NCBI GenBank assembly: GCA_900548455.1
Contig: URKQ01000017.1
Coordinates: 1-64,000 of the forward strand
Length of the DNA stretch: 64,000 nt
Reading direction: 5' to 3'
Source of the DNA: an uncultured Clostridium sp.
GTDB taxonomy: Bacteria; Bacillota; Clostridia; Clostridiales; Clostridiaceae
The notes below the pieces were generated by a model, which was not told where the DNA came from, made no database searches, and saw nothing but the letters and a program-made list of their open reading frames with translations. Shown piece by piece: positions 43,963 through 51,765 of this stretch. The stretch's first letter is position 1. Each line of letters opens with the position of its first letter. A program made the translations under genes and the position numbers.

Positions 43963-44982
43963 TTACCGATTCATCATGGCTTTAACCATTAACATTTCTA
44001 TGGAGTTTTTAGCATCTACAGACTTACTTTTTATTTCTAGTTCTGTAGCAACACAAAGTGCTAAATTCTTCTCCAGAGCCTCCACGGAAAACTTTTTACT
44101 TTGATTTATCATCTTCTCTGCTATATAAGGATTTAAGTTATACTCCTTAACTAATTCATCTTTTTTAGCTCCCTTTGCAGTTTTAATTCTCAATGCAAAT
44201 AATAGTTTAAACTGCCTTTCAATCATAGCTAAAATTTTAGTAGGTTTTTCTCCCCTATAGATTAGTTCATTTAAGGTATCAATGGAGCCTTTAATATTTC
44301 TTTCAGATAAATTAGATACCAAATTAAAGATGTCACTTTCTTTTTCATAGGGGCACATTTTAATTATATCTTCCCTTTTTATATCTCTACCATCTGTAAA
44401 TAAAATCAGCTTTTCTACCTCTTGATCTACTATATTCATATTGTTTTCAATAACAGAACAAAAATATCCAAGTTCACTTCTACCAATTTCTTTTCCCTTA
44501 GCTTCAAATATGGCTTTTACCCTATTTTGAAAGCCCATACCTTTAAGTTTATCTACTTTAACAATTTCACATACATTTTGTAGTTTTTTAACCTTTGAAC
44601 TTATTTTCTCTCTATCATCATCAAATATGTAATACATAACAAAAGTAGTGTATGATGGTATGTTTTTTAAGTAGTCTCTTAATTTCTCTATGTCTTTTTC
44701 ATCTTTTTTTCCATCTTTTAAAAAGCTAGCCCTAAATACCTCTACCATTCTTTTTTCACTCATAAAGGGTACAGTTTCACAATCATTAATTATTGAATCC
44801 ATATTAATTTTGTCACCTTCGAGTCTAGTATAATTAAAATCCTCAAAAGTTGGATCAACTATAACTTCCTTAAGCTTTTTTATATTAGATTTAATAAGCC
44901 ATTCATCAGTTCCACAAAATATATAAAGGTTTTTCAACTCTCCATTTTTAATATTATTTTCAAACTGTTCTAAAGTAATCAC
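43963..44982 (-). CDS. holA: DNA polymerase III subunit delta
   Basis: A 339-residue delta subunit of the clamp loader. YIFCGTDEWLIKSNI near residues 20-34 opens the ATPase-like domain, YEFF-type clamp contact lies further on, and the C-terminal domain has GEKPTKILAMIERQFKLLF near 249-267. It opens the beta clamp for loading. It starts at ATG 44982, 3 nt after comEC, so the two are co-transcribed. Confidence 0.94.
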   Translation of the reverse strand: MITLEQFENNIKNGELKNLYIFCGTDEWLIKSNIKKLKEVIVDPTFEDFNYTRLEGDKINMDSIINDCETVPFMSEKRMVEVFRASFLKDGKKDEKDIEKLRDYLKNIPSYTTFVMYYIFDDDREKISSKVKKLQNVCEIVKVDKLKGMGFQNRVKAIFEAKGKEIGRSELGYFCSVIENNMNIVDQEVEKLILFTDGRDIKREDIIKMCPYEKESDIFNLVSNLSERNIKGSIDTLNELIYRGEKPTKILAMIERQFKLLFALRIKTAKGAKKDELVKEYNLNPYIAEKMINQSKKFSVEALEKNLALCVATELEIKSKSVDAKNSIEMLMVKAMMNR

Positions 44983-44985
44983 TTT

Positions 44986-46737
44986 TTAATTTCCCCCTAT
45001 ACATTCCTTAACAACATAAGGTCCTATTATTTTTACTCTACCATAGTAGCGACCAACTTTTTTATCATTAGATTCAAAATTTATTATATCACATTTTTCG
45101 TCACTATTAGAGTACTTAGTTTCTTCTTCTTTAAAAAGGCACTTTTTTTCATTCTTGTAGGAGAAAAAAGTTAAAAGGTTTTTGTTTTCTTCTTTAAAAT
45201 GTAATTTATAATTCTCATCTAAAGTTAAGTCCATACAATTTTCAAATTCATCATATATCCGATCAACTTTAGTATGATCTTCATAATAGTATTTAAATTT
45301 TACTTTATCACCACTAATCAAAACATCTCTTCCTTTATAATTAACCTCTACTATATCGGACTTCTTTCCTTCAATAAAACTAACTTCAGGAAATACATGG
45401 TAAGGTTCTTTTATAACTAAAACCATAAGAATTATAGGAAAAAATTTTAGAGAGGACACTCCTCTTTTTATCAGTTCATAGGAAAGATATAAAAAGAGTA
45501 TTACTAACCCCTGAAAATAAGTAAAAGCCAAGGGACTTACAATTATTTGTGATAACCCATTTTCTATAGTAGTTATAATAAGAAATAAAATTTTTATAGC
45601 TTTTACAACCACTCCAAATGCAAAGGGCACCTTTTGCATTAAAAAAGCTATAATTCCTAAAATTACTTCACCCGTATAAAATGGGATTAACAATAAATTT
45701 GATATAAACCCTCCAAAACTTACTTTATTAAATATAAATATTAAATATGGCAATGTAAATATCATAGCACTTGTAGAAAGACTTAAAGAATTACTAATAA
45801 AGCTAGGTAATTTATATAACCTTCTATTAAGCTTTTTATTATAAATTAATATCCCTAATACAGCTAAAAAACTTAGCATATACCCTACATCTAAAATATA
45901 ATAAGGTCTTATTAAAATTAAAACAAAGGCCGCCGTAGCCAGTGATGATATGCTATCGTACTTCTTTCTTATTTTAGTACCAAGGACCATCATTAATATC
46001 ATTATAAAAGCTCTTATGGTTGACGGTTTTGAACCAGTAAATATAGTAAATAAAAATGATAATAAGAGAGCAATCCTATATCCTACTAATTTACTTAAGA
46101 CACCATAAACTAAAGTTAAATGAAGCCCTGAAACACTAATTATATGAGAAATACCTAAAACATTTAACTGCTCTTTTTTCTCATAAGATAAATAATTCGT
46201 ATCACCAGTACTAATTGCTAAAATTATCCCTGCTTCATCTTCTTTTAAACCTGAGTCTACAAGGTTACTGTAATACTCTTCTTTATCTTTATATATCTTT
46301 GCTGTAAAATCAGCTTTTAACTTTGCCTTTTCACATACTGTATATTTACCTACAATCCCCTTAGAGTAATCTTTTTCCTCCTTAAAAGAACCTTTGAAGC
46401 TGTATCTTTCTCCTAGCTCTAACTTATCATTAGAAATAACTTTTATTCTTTTACTACTAACATCCCCTATATAATAACTTTTCTTATCTTCTGCAATTCT
46501 GCAACTAGATATATCTTCTCTTAGCGTTGAATTAAAGTATAGCTGACAATTTAGTATGGGGAGTATAAAAAATAAAAACAATATAATAGCAAATGTTTTA
46601 TCCTTTAACTTTTTAAGAAATAACAAAAAAAGTAGAAACCAAATGATTCCTACTACAATTCCAAAATACTGAAAAAGAAAATATGCTGCCGTTCCCATAG
46701 CTAAAGCAATATATATTAAAACCATTGGTCTATCCAT
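44986..46737 (-). CDS. comEC: ComEC/Rec2 channel protein lacking an intact metallo-beta-lactamase domain
   Basis: A 583-residue membrane protein. An N-terminal pair of membrane helices and an OB-like DUF4131 part are followed by the competence domain with ISHIISVSGLHLTLVYG near residues 205-221 and about eight helices to residue 450. The family moves single-stranded DNA into the cell. Full ComEC proteins run to 750-800 residues and end in a metallo-beta-lactamase nuclease domain with HxHxDH. Here only about 130 residues follow; VSFIEGKKSDIVEVNYKGRD resembles the start of that domain, but no His/Asp motif is present. Start ATG 46737 follows GGGTGATGAT. Confidence 0.88.
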   Translation of the reverse strand: MDRPMVLIYIALAMGTAAYFLFQYFGIVVGIIWFLLFLLFLKKLKDKTFAIILFLFFILPILNCQLYFNSTLREDISSCRIAEDKKSYYIGDVSSKRIKVISNDKLELGERYSFKGSFKEEKDYSKGIVGKYTVCEKAKLKADFTAKIYKDKEEYYSNLVDSGLKEDEAGIILAISTGDTNYLSYEKKEQLNVLGISHIISVSGLHLTLVYGVLSKLVGYRIALLLSFLFTIFTGSKPSTIRAFIMILMMVLGTKIRKKYDSISSLATAAFVLILIRPYYILDVGYMLSFLAVLGILIYNKKLNRRLYKLPSFISNSLSLSTSAMIFTLPYLIFIFNKVSFGGFISNLLLIPFYTGEVILGIIAFLMQKVPFAFGVVVKAIKILFLIITTIENGLSQIIVSPLAFTYFQGLVILFLYLSYELIKRGVSSLKFFPIILMVLVIKEPYHVFPEVSFIEGKKSDIVEVNYKGRDVLISGDKVKFKYYYEDHTKVDRIYDEFENCMDLTLDENYKLHFKEENKNLLTFFSYKNEKKCLFKEEETKYSNSDEKCDIINFESNDKKVGRYYGRVKIIGPYVVKECIGGN

Positions 46738-46789
46738 ATCATCACCCAATGTAATTTTTGACAATTATTCATTAGTTCATTCACCCTTA

Positions 46790-48088
46790 TTATTTTATTT
46801 CTTCTGTCAAAGCACATTGAGGCTCTTCTTTAACTCCACTAGTCTGATTTCCACATAACGCTTTCCTAAAACACAAAATACATATAATCATAATAAGTGA
46901 AGTAATCAAAAAACATAGAGATGTAGAGATTTTGTCATATAATACACCAAATATCATTTGACCAAAAGGTATTGCACAACCACAAGCAACTCCCATAACA
47001 GACAATACTCTTCCCATTATATCTAGAGGAACATTTTCCTGCATAAGCGTATTAAGAACTATATTCCCTGTAGTTACAACTATTCCTATAACAAATATTA
47101 TTGCAATGGAACTTATATATGGAATTAAATTAGAACTAAAAATATTTAAATACCCATTAGATGGAATTATACTTAGAACACCTATTAGTAGTCCTGTTGT
47201 GAGTATTACATAAAACTCAACTTTACCATGGTGATATTTTTTATATATACGTGAGGCTATAAAAGGTGCCACAATCATTGATACCACCTCAAAGGATTCG
47301 ATAAGTCCATATTGAAAATCCGAAACATGAATTATCTGTTTAGCCATATAGGTTACTCCAATTGTAAAAAGGGGATTAAATGCAAAATTAACTACTACTG
47401 CAATCATTATAATTGTCAAAATAAACTTTTGATTTTTTATAAATCCAATTCCCTCTTTAAAGTCACTATTAAACCTTTTAAAGGAAATTGCTTCAGCAGC
47501 CTTTTCAATTTTAGGTACATTTATAAAGGATTCACTTATTCCAGATAGTATAAAACTTATACTATTTATTATAAGAAGAATCTCTAAACCGAAAGCACCT
47601 AAAAGCACACCTGCAAGAGCTGGTGCAAAGAGACTGCCTATACTATTAAAAAGAGAGTTTAAACTATTTCCATCAACTAACTCATCCTTTTTAAGAACTG
47701 AAGGTATTATAGTGCTTGTTACCGGATCAAATACAACTGAAATTAGTGAAAGGGATATATTTAATATATAAATATGAATAAGGTTAAACCCTCCATTAAT
47801 TTTAAATATAATAGCAAAAACACCAACTATTACTCCACTTAATATATCTAATCCAACCATCATCTTTTTTCTATCAAACCAATCAGCAAAAACCCCCGCT
47901 ATAGGTCCCAAAATCAATCTAGGAATTATTGTTATTGCCAAAACAGAAGCAAATTTTGTAGCTGAACCTGTGATACTTAAAACATATAACGATAGCGCGA
48001 AACTTTGCATTTGGCTCCCTACATTAGATACAAGTTTACCAAAGATTAAAAGAAAAAAATCCTTTTGTTTTAATAAAGAAGCTTTCAT
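46790..48088 (-). CDS. MFS transporter, macrolide-exporter (MefA-like) type
   Basis: A 432-residue major facilitator protein with about 12 membrane helices. GPIAGVFADWFDRKKMM near residues 61-77 is the loop 2-3 motif of this family. The closest general type is the MefA/MFS_3 group of drug exporters; the substrate is unknown. I choose ATG 48088 (MKASLLKQ) with GGAGG 7 nt upstream. It is a single-gene unit with a consensus-like promoter whose start is covered by an inverted repeat, so it is probably repressed until an inducer is present. Divergent from the HTH-TPR gene. Confidence 0.85.
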   Translation of the reverse strand: MKASLLKQKDFFLLIFGKLVSNVGSQMQSFALSLYVLSITGSATKFASVLAITIIPRLILGPIAGVFADWFDRKKMMVGLDILSGVIVGVFAIIFKINGGFNLIHIYILNISLSLISVVFDPVTSTIIPSVLKKDELVDGNSLNSLFNSIGSLFAPALAGVLLGAFGLEILLIINSISFILSGISESFINVPKIEKAAEAISFKRFNSDFKEGIGFIKNQKFILTIIMIAVVVNFAFNPLFTIGVTYMAKQIIHVSDFQYGLIESFEVVSMIVAPFIASRIYKKYHHGKVEFYVILTTGLLIGVLSIIPSNGYLNIFSSNLIPYISSIAIIFVIGIVVTTGNIVLNTLMQENVPLDIMGRVLSVMGVACGCAIPFGQMIFGVLYDKISTSLCFLITSLIMIICILCFRKALCGNQTSGVKEEPQCALTEEIK

Positions 48089-48145
48089 AATACATCCTCC
48101 AAATAAATCATCAACATCAAGCAAGTGCACTTTTACTATCATATT

Positions 48146-48175
48146 TAAAGTGTAAATAATTTTGTTTACGCTTTA
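48146..48175. promoter_or_regulatory. Palindromic operator over the MFS transcription start
   Basis: TAAAGTGTAAA (48146-48156) and TTTACGCTTTA (48165-48175) are 11-base inverted arms with one mismatch and an 8-base spacer. They lie directly after the -10 of the MFS promoter, a typical repressor position. The cognate regulator is not in this window unless it is the adjacent HTH-TPR protein. Confidence 0.6.
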
Positions 48176-48204
48176 ATAGTACCATACCTTTTTATGTATG
48201 TAAA
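48176..48204 (-). promoter_or_regulatory. Promoter of the MFS gene
   Basis: On the minus strand TTTACA (48204-48199), a 17-nt spacer and TACTAT (48181-48176), immediately followed by the inverted repeat. Confidence 0.7.
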
Positions 48205-48336
48205 TACTTTTTATTACATATAATAAAATAACCTCTATTGGCATTGTTGCACTGGATACCAAATCTATTATAGGTTAATAAATCACAGTCTCCATTATTG
48301 ACACTGCTAAATATTCTATCTATGTAAGGTAATTAT

Positions 48337-48365
48337 TTTACTTCAAAAAAACAATATGATATAAT
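48337..48365 (+). promoter_or_regulatory. Promoter of the HTH-TPR regulator
   Basis: TTTACT (48337-48342), a 17-nt spacer and TATAAT (48360-48365), about 55 nt before the start codon. The rest of the 332-nt divergent gap is AT-rich with no gene visible. Confidence 0.6.
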
Positions 48366-48420
48366 TTATTATGATATATATTAAAAAATATTGATAAATA
48401 CTGGTAAGGAGTAAATTAAT

Positions 48421-49734
48421 ATGGATATTTTATCACCTGGGAAAAAAATAAAAAGAATTAGAAAAGATTTAAAAATTAGCCAAAAGGAAATTGCTGGTGG
48501 ATTAGTTACACGCGAACTTATTAGTATTATTGAAAATGATAAATCTACCCTTACTCCCACAGTAGCAAAAATAATTACCGATAATATAAATAAAATATGT
48601 AAAGAAAGAAACATTGATTTTAATGTGGATACAGACTATTTATTAGAAGATATAAATTCTCAAGCCAACAAAATTGCTAGTAATTATATAGACTTTTTAT
48701 GTAATAATGAAAATAATATCTCTAAAGATTTCTCAAAAGATATAAACGAGATTGAGTTGTTTTTAAGAAAATACGATTTACCTGATAAAAAAACAATTAT
48801 ATACGAAAAAATAGGAGATATATTAAGACATCAAAAAAAATTTAATTCTTGTTATATTTACTATATAAAAGCTTTTGAGAATTATAATAATATGATTAAT
48901 GATATTAGGGTATTTAAATTGCTTGTAAATCTAGGTAATGTATGTTTATATCTTTGCAGAGATAAAGAAGCTTTAAATTTTAATAATCTAGCTCTTATAT
49001 ATAATAATAATGTTGATGAAAGTTTAAAATACAAAGTTTTTTTCAATAATACACTTGCATATATGCATTTACGCGAGCATGATAAAGCTTTGCTTGAAAT
49101 TGATCATATTCTAAGCACCTTTAAAACTCTTGGTAACGAAAAAATTTTCGAACTTAATATTCTAAAAGTTAACTGTCTTAGATATAAGAAATTTTATAAA
49201 GAAGCATTAGTTATTAATGAGTCTATGCTAGATAATTTAAATATTAGCGATGCTGAAAATATTATGCTAGTGGTCACTAACATCCTCGATATCTATACTG
49301 TAATTAAAGATACAAAAAACACAAAAATTTATTTGGATAAGTTACTTTATTTGATAAATAATTATAAAAACGCAGATGAAAGTTACCATTCACCAAATGA
49401 TTATAATCAAATAGGTTTATCTGCTACTTTAATTAACAAATTGGACCTTGCTACTAAATACTACAAAAAATCTATTTATGTTTCCAAAGTCCAAAAAAAC
49501 TTACGAATATTATTACTATCCTTAGACCAACTTTTAGATATACTTATAAAAGAAAAAAATATAGAAGAAATAAATTCCTTTAAAAATGAAATAATTGAAC
49601 TTCTATCCTTAGATATCATTTCTTCTAATATAAGTCCAATATTTAAGCTTATGAATTTTTACAATGAAATTGAAGATAGAGAAAGTTTGAGAAGTTTATT
49701 AGAATTTATTTTAGAGCACAACAGCAAGGGTTAA
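48421..49734 (+). CDS. XRE-family regulator with TPR-like repeats (RNPP-like layout)
   Basis: A 437-residue protein. Residues 8-60 form an XRE helix-turn-helix (GKKIKRIRKDLKISQKEIAG, then LVTRELISIIENDKST). From about residue 80 to the end it is all helical with TPR-like repeats, for example CYIYYIKAFENYN, LALIYNNNVDESLKY and LATKYYKKSIYVSK. This layout occurs in RNPP-type regulators, some of which bind secreted peptides. No small peptide gene is evident beside it. ATG 48421 follows a GGAG site. Its stop lies in a perfect 18-bp hairpin at the edge of the selC-bounded segment. Confidence 0.82.
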   Translation: MDILSPGKKIKRIRKDLKISQKEIAGGLVTRELISIIENDKSTLTPTVAKIITDNINKICKERNIDFNVDTDYLLEDINSQANKIASNYIDFLCNNENNISKDFSKDINEIELFLRKYDLPDKKTIIYEKIGDILRHQKKFNSCYIYYIKAFENYNNMINDIRVFKLLVNLGNVCLYLCRDKEALNFNNLALIYNNNVDESLKYKVFFNNTLAYMHLREHDKALLEIDHILSTFKTLGNEKIFELNILKVNCLRYKKFYKEALVINESMLDNLNISDAENIMLVVTNILDIYTVIKDTKNTKIYLDKLLYLINNYKNADESYHSPNDYNQIGLSATLINKLDLATKYYKKSIYVSKVQKNLRILLLSLDQLLDILIKEKNIEEINSFKNEIIELLSLDIISSNISPIFKLMNFYNEIEDRESLRSLLEFILEHNSKG

Positions 49735-49765
49735 AAGTTAGTAACTCACTAACTTTTAACCCTTG
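49725..49765. terminator. Perfect 18-bp hairpin overlapping the regulator stop codon
   Basis: CAAGGGTTAAAAGTTAGT and ACTAACTTTTAACCCTTG pair fully around a 5-nt loop. There is no good T-run on either side. It lies next to the tRNA-Sec 3' copy just as the selC terminator lies next to the intact gene, so it may derive from an old selC terminator. Confidence 0.65.
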
Positions 49766-49809
49766 TACATTCTTTGCGGGAATATGTTAGAATGGAACAC
49801 ATCCGTCAT
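49766..49809 (-). pseudogene. Degraded copy of the tRNA-Sec 3' end with its flank
   Basis: The plus-strand sequence from 49761 (CCTTGTACATTCTTTGCGGG, then AATATGTTAGAATGGAAC and so on) follows the intact selC 3' end and flank at 51460-51508 base for base, with one deleted G and a handful of substitutions over about 49 nt. The TTCRA-type T-loop is damaged (GTTCCATTC in place of GTTCGATTC). Homology stops near 49809, so only the acceptor and T-arm part is present. Same orientation as selC. It cannot be a working tRNA. Confidence 0.8.
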
Positions 49810-49969
49810 AGCAAGGGCATTGGTATTGTAAATTTAATATTAAAAAACCTTATTTTTTAATATTTATCATTTTTTACATCTGTAGTATACTATTGTTATT
49901 AGCTTAAGTATCTTTTATAACTATACTAATGATAATTTAGTAAATTTATTGATTAAGGTGGAGTATATT

Positions 49970-50842
49970 TTGTTTGTTTTTCAAGTTATATGTTTTTTTC
50001 TAGAACTATCCTTTTGGATCTTTATTGCTGGAGCGCTTATTTTACCTCGAAATATATTTAAAAATAATAAGTATAAGCGAAAAAAATACAGTAACTATGG
50101 CTGTAGCAACTATAGTTCAATTAGCTATAGTACACTAAATTTTAATAAAAAAAAGGATTTACGTAGTATATTATTTAGAGCACTGAAAATTATCGCTGGC
50201 ATCTTTATAATTGTCATTTTTGTACTACCATACATATTAGACAGCGCTAAATTAATTACAGGTAATTATAAGTATGTTAATGGATATGTGTCCAGCATAA
50301 CTCGTAAAACACGTAATCCACATGAATATATATGTATAGATGGAAAAAAAATCGATTTCTTTGGTACTGCTAATGTAGAAAAACATAATAGATATAAAAT
50401 AGCATATCTTCCTTACACATCGAGAGGAATGGGCGGTGTAAAGATAGAAAATTCTGTTGCGGCAACTGATAAAAAAATTGGTTTTCCATTCGAATCTCTT
50501 TTATTTGTTGTTGGATTTTTCGCAGCAATGGCTCTATTATTTTTTCTTACTCCGTTTTTACGGTATAAATTACTTATCTTATCATGTATTATTTATTATC
50601 CTGCTAACTTATATTTATATGTGAAATCTGGTCTTAGTTCAGGTATTTGGTTTTCACTAAGCAATAAAGGTCTCACACTTATTCTTATAAGCCTATTCTT
50701 TCTAATAATTTTAGGGATAAGCCATTTTTTAGAAAAGTTAAAAGATGATGATGCCTTTTGGACATTGTATTTTATTCAATTTTTTTCCATTATGCAAATT
50801 ATCATAGTGGTAGCTGAATATAGCAATAGAATGTTTATTTAA
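49970..50842 (+). CDS. Multi-span membrane protein, unknown (selC-bounded segment)
   Basis: About 290 residues. Membrane helices lie near residues 3-25, 78-100, 175-195, 200-222, 230-258 and 265-285. Between helices 2 and 3 is an external loop of about 70 residues with YVNGYVSSITRKT, ICIDGKKIDFFG and NRYKIAYLPYTS, resembling the small beta domain of DUF3592-type proteins. A Ser/Tyr-rich stretch (SNYGCSNYSSISYS) lies near 45-58. The start is TTG 49970, 6 nt after AAGGTGGAG; the frame extends seven codons upstream. Function unknown. Confidence 0.6.
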   Translation: MFVFQVICFFLELSFWIFIAGALILPRNIFKNNKYKRKKYSNYGCSNYSSISYSTLNFNKKKDLRSILFRALKIIAGIFIIVIFVLPYILDSAKLITGNYKYVNGYVSSITRKTRNPHEYICIDGKKIDFFGTANVEKHNRYKIAYLPYTSRGMGGVKIENSVAATDKKIGFPFESLLFVVGFFAAMALLFFLTPFLRYKLLILSCIIYYPANLYLYVKSGLSSGIWFSLSNKGLTLILISLFFLIILGISHFLEKLKDDDAFWTLYFIQFFSIMQIIIVVAEYSNRMFI

Positions 50843-50918
50843 TTTTAAATTCTTAATTCATACTTATATAAACAAGAACAACTAAGATATACTATTTATA
50901 TATTGATTTATCTGGGAG

Positions 50919-51353
50919 ATGGTTTCTATAAAAATTATTATTTTTTTACTATTAATTCTACTTATTTCAAAACAATTAAAGTATATTAATCAATTGTTAT
51001 TTCCAACTCGAAAAAGTATTCTTGAGATTGTTATTGTAATTATTTCTGTATGTGTTATATGTTTCATTACATATAAGTATGCTAAAAATTGGATTGACTA
51101 TTTATTTGGAAGTTTAGGAATTATATTATTTGTAACTATGTGGTTAAAAGAAGGAATAACATCAAAAGGTTTCACATCAATGTATAGATATAAAGAAGTT
51201 ATTTTATGGAATGAAATAGAAAAATTTGATGTACATAAAACACATAATGTTAAAATAACTTTGTTTGGAAAATTTATGGAACAATCATTTAAGTTTAAAA
51301 ACGAAGATTATGATAAGGTCATAAATATTATGAAAGATAATTTATATAAATAA
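50919..51353 (+). CDS. Small membrane protein with PH-like C-terminal domain, unknown
   Basis: A 144-residue protein. Two or three membrane helices (about 4-17, 32-50, 60-76) precede a C-terminal domain with KGFTSMYRYKEVILWNEIEK and later EDYDKVINIMKD, similar to the DUF5673/bacterial PH pattern in which Trp-Asn/Asp-Glu-Ile contacts the strand core. It follows the larger membrane protein by 76 nt on the same strand and may be co-transcribed. ATG 50919 sits directly against GGGAG, so translation may be weak or the start non-standard. Function unknown. Confidence 0.6.
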   Translation: MVSIKIIIFLLLILLISKQLKYINQLLFPTRKSILEIVIVIISVCVICFITYKYAKNWIDYLFGSLGIILFVTMWLKEGITSKGFTSMYRYKEVILWNEIEKFDVHKTHNVKITLFGKFMEQSFKFKNEDYDKVINIMKDNLYK

Positions 51354-51416
51354 ATATTGTAAATTATAAAAATTAATATCAATATCATATTAAAACATAG
51401 CCTAAAATAAATAAAA

Positions 51417-51462
51417 AGGCTTGAAACTTCATAATACCTTAGTATTACATAGCTTCAAGCCT
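51417..51462 (-). terminator. Terminator of selC
   Basis: On the minus strand AGGCTTGAAGC and GTTTCAAGCCT pair across a long arm and are followed by TTTTTATTTATTTT, 11 nt after the tRNA CCA end. Confidence 0.85.
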
Positions 51463-51473
51463 TGTACATTCTT

Positions 51474-51570
51474 TGGCGGGAATATGTGAGAATCGAACTC
51501 ACCCGTCGTGGTCTTAGCACGGCAACTCGGTTTTGAAGACCGGCAGGCACACCAGCACCTATCTACTCCC
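51474..51570 (-). tRNA. selC: Selenocysteine tRNA (anticodon TCA)
   Basis: A 97-nt tRNA ending in an encoded CCA. The anticodon loop CTTCAAA has TCA, reading UGA. The long variable arm (TTGCCGTGCTAAGACCACGACGG region) and the long acceptor/T-stem (GGGAGTA with TATTCCC, GTGAG/CTCAC T-arm) are typical of tRNA-Sec. It is charged with Ser and converted by SelA using selenophosphate from SelD, then carried by SelB, all encoded 1-5.5 kb upstream on the same strand. Confidence 0.97.
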
Positions 51571-51636
51571 ATATAAAATTAATTAAATTTAAAGAAAATT
51601 AAATCCGTAAACGATTAATTTCTTACTACATTTTGT

Positions 51637-51665
51637 ATTATACTTTGAAATAGATAAAAAATCAA
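51637..51665 (-). promoter_or_regulatory. Promoter of selC
   Basis: On the minus strand TTGATT (51665-51660), a 17-nt spacer and TATAAT (51642-51637), about 60 nt before the tRNA 5' end. Confidence 0.75.
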
Positions 51666-51713
51666 GTATTATGTATTACAATAAACATTTTTTTAGAAAA
51701 ATTATGACAGAAT

Positions 51714-51749
51714 AGGGGGCGTCTGACTATAGTTAGTTCGACACCCCCT
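51714..51749 (-). terminator. Terminator after the amidase gene
   Basis: On the minus strand AGGGGGTGTC and GACGCCCCCT pair around a 16-nt loop, about 16 nt after the amidase stop. The T-tail is short. Confidence 0.6.
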
Positions 51750-51765
51750 TACTCTTTTTAGTTAT

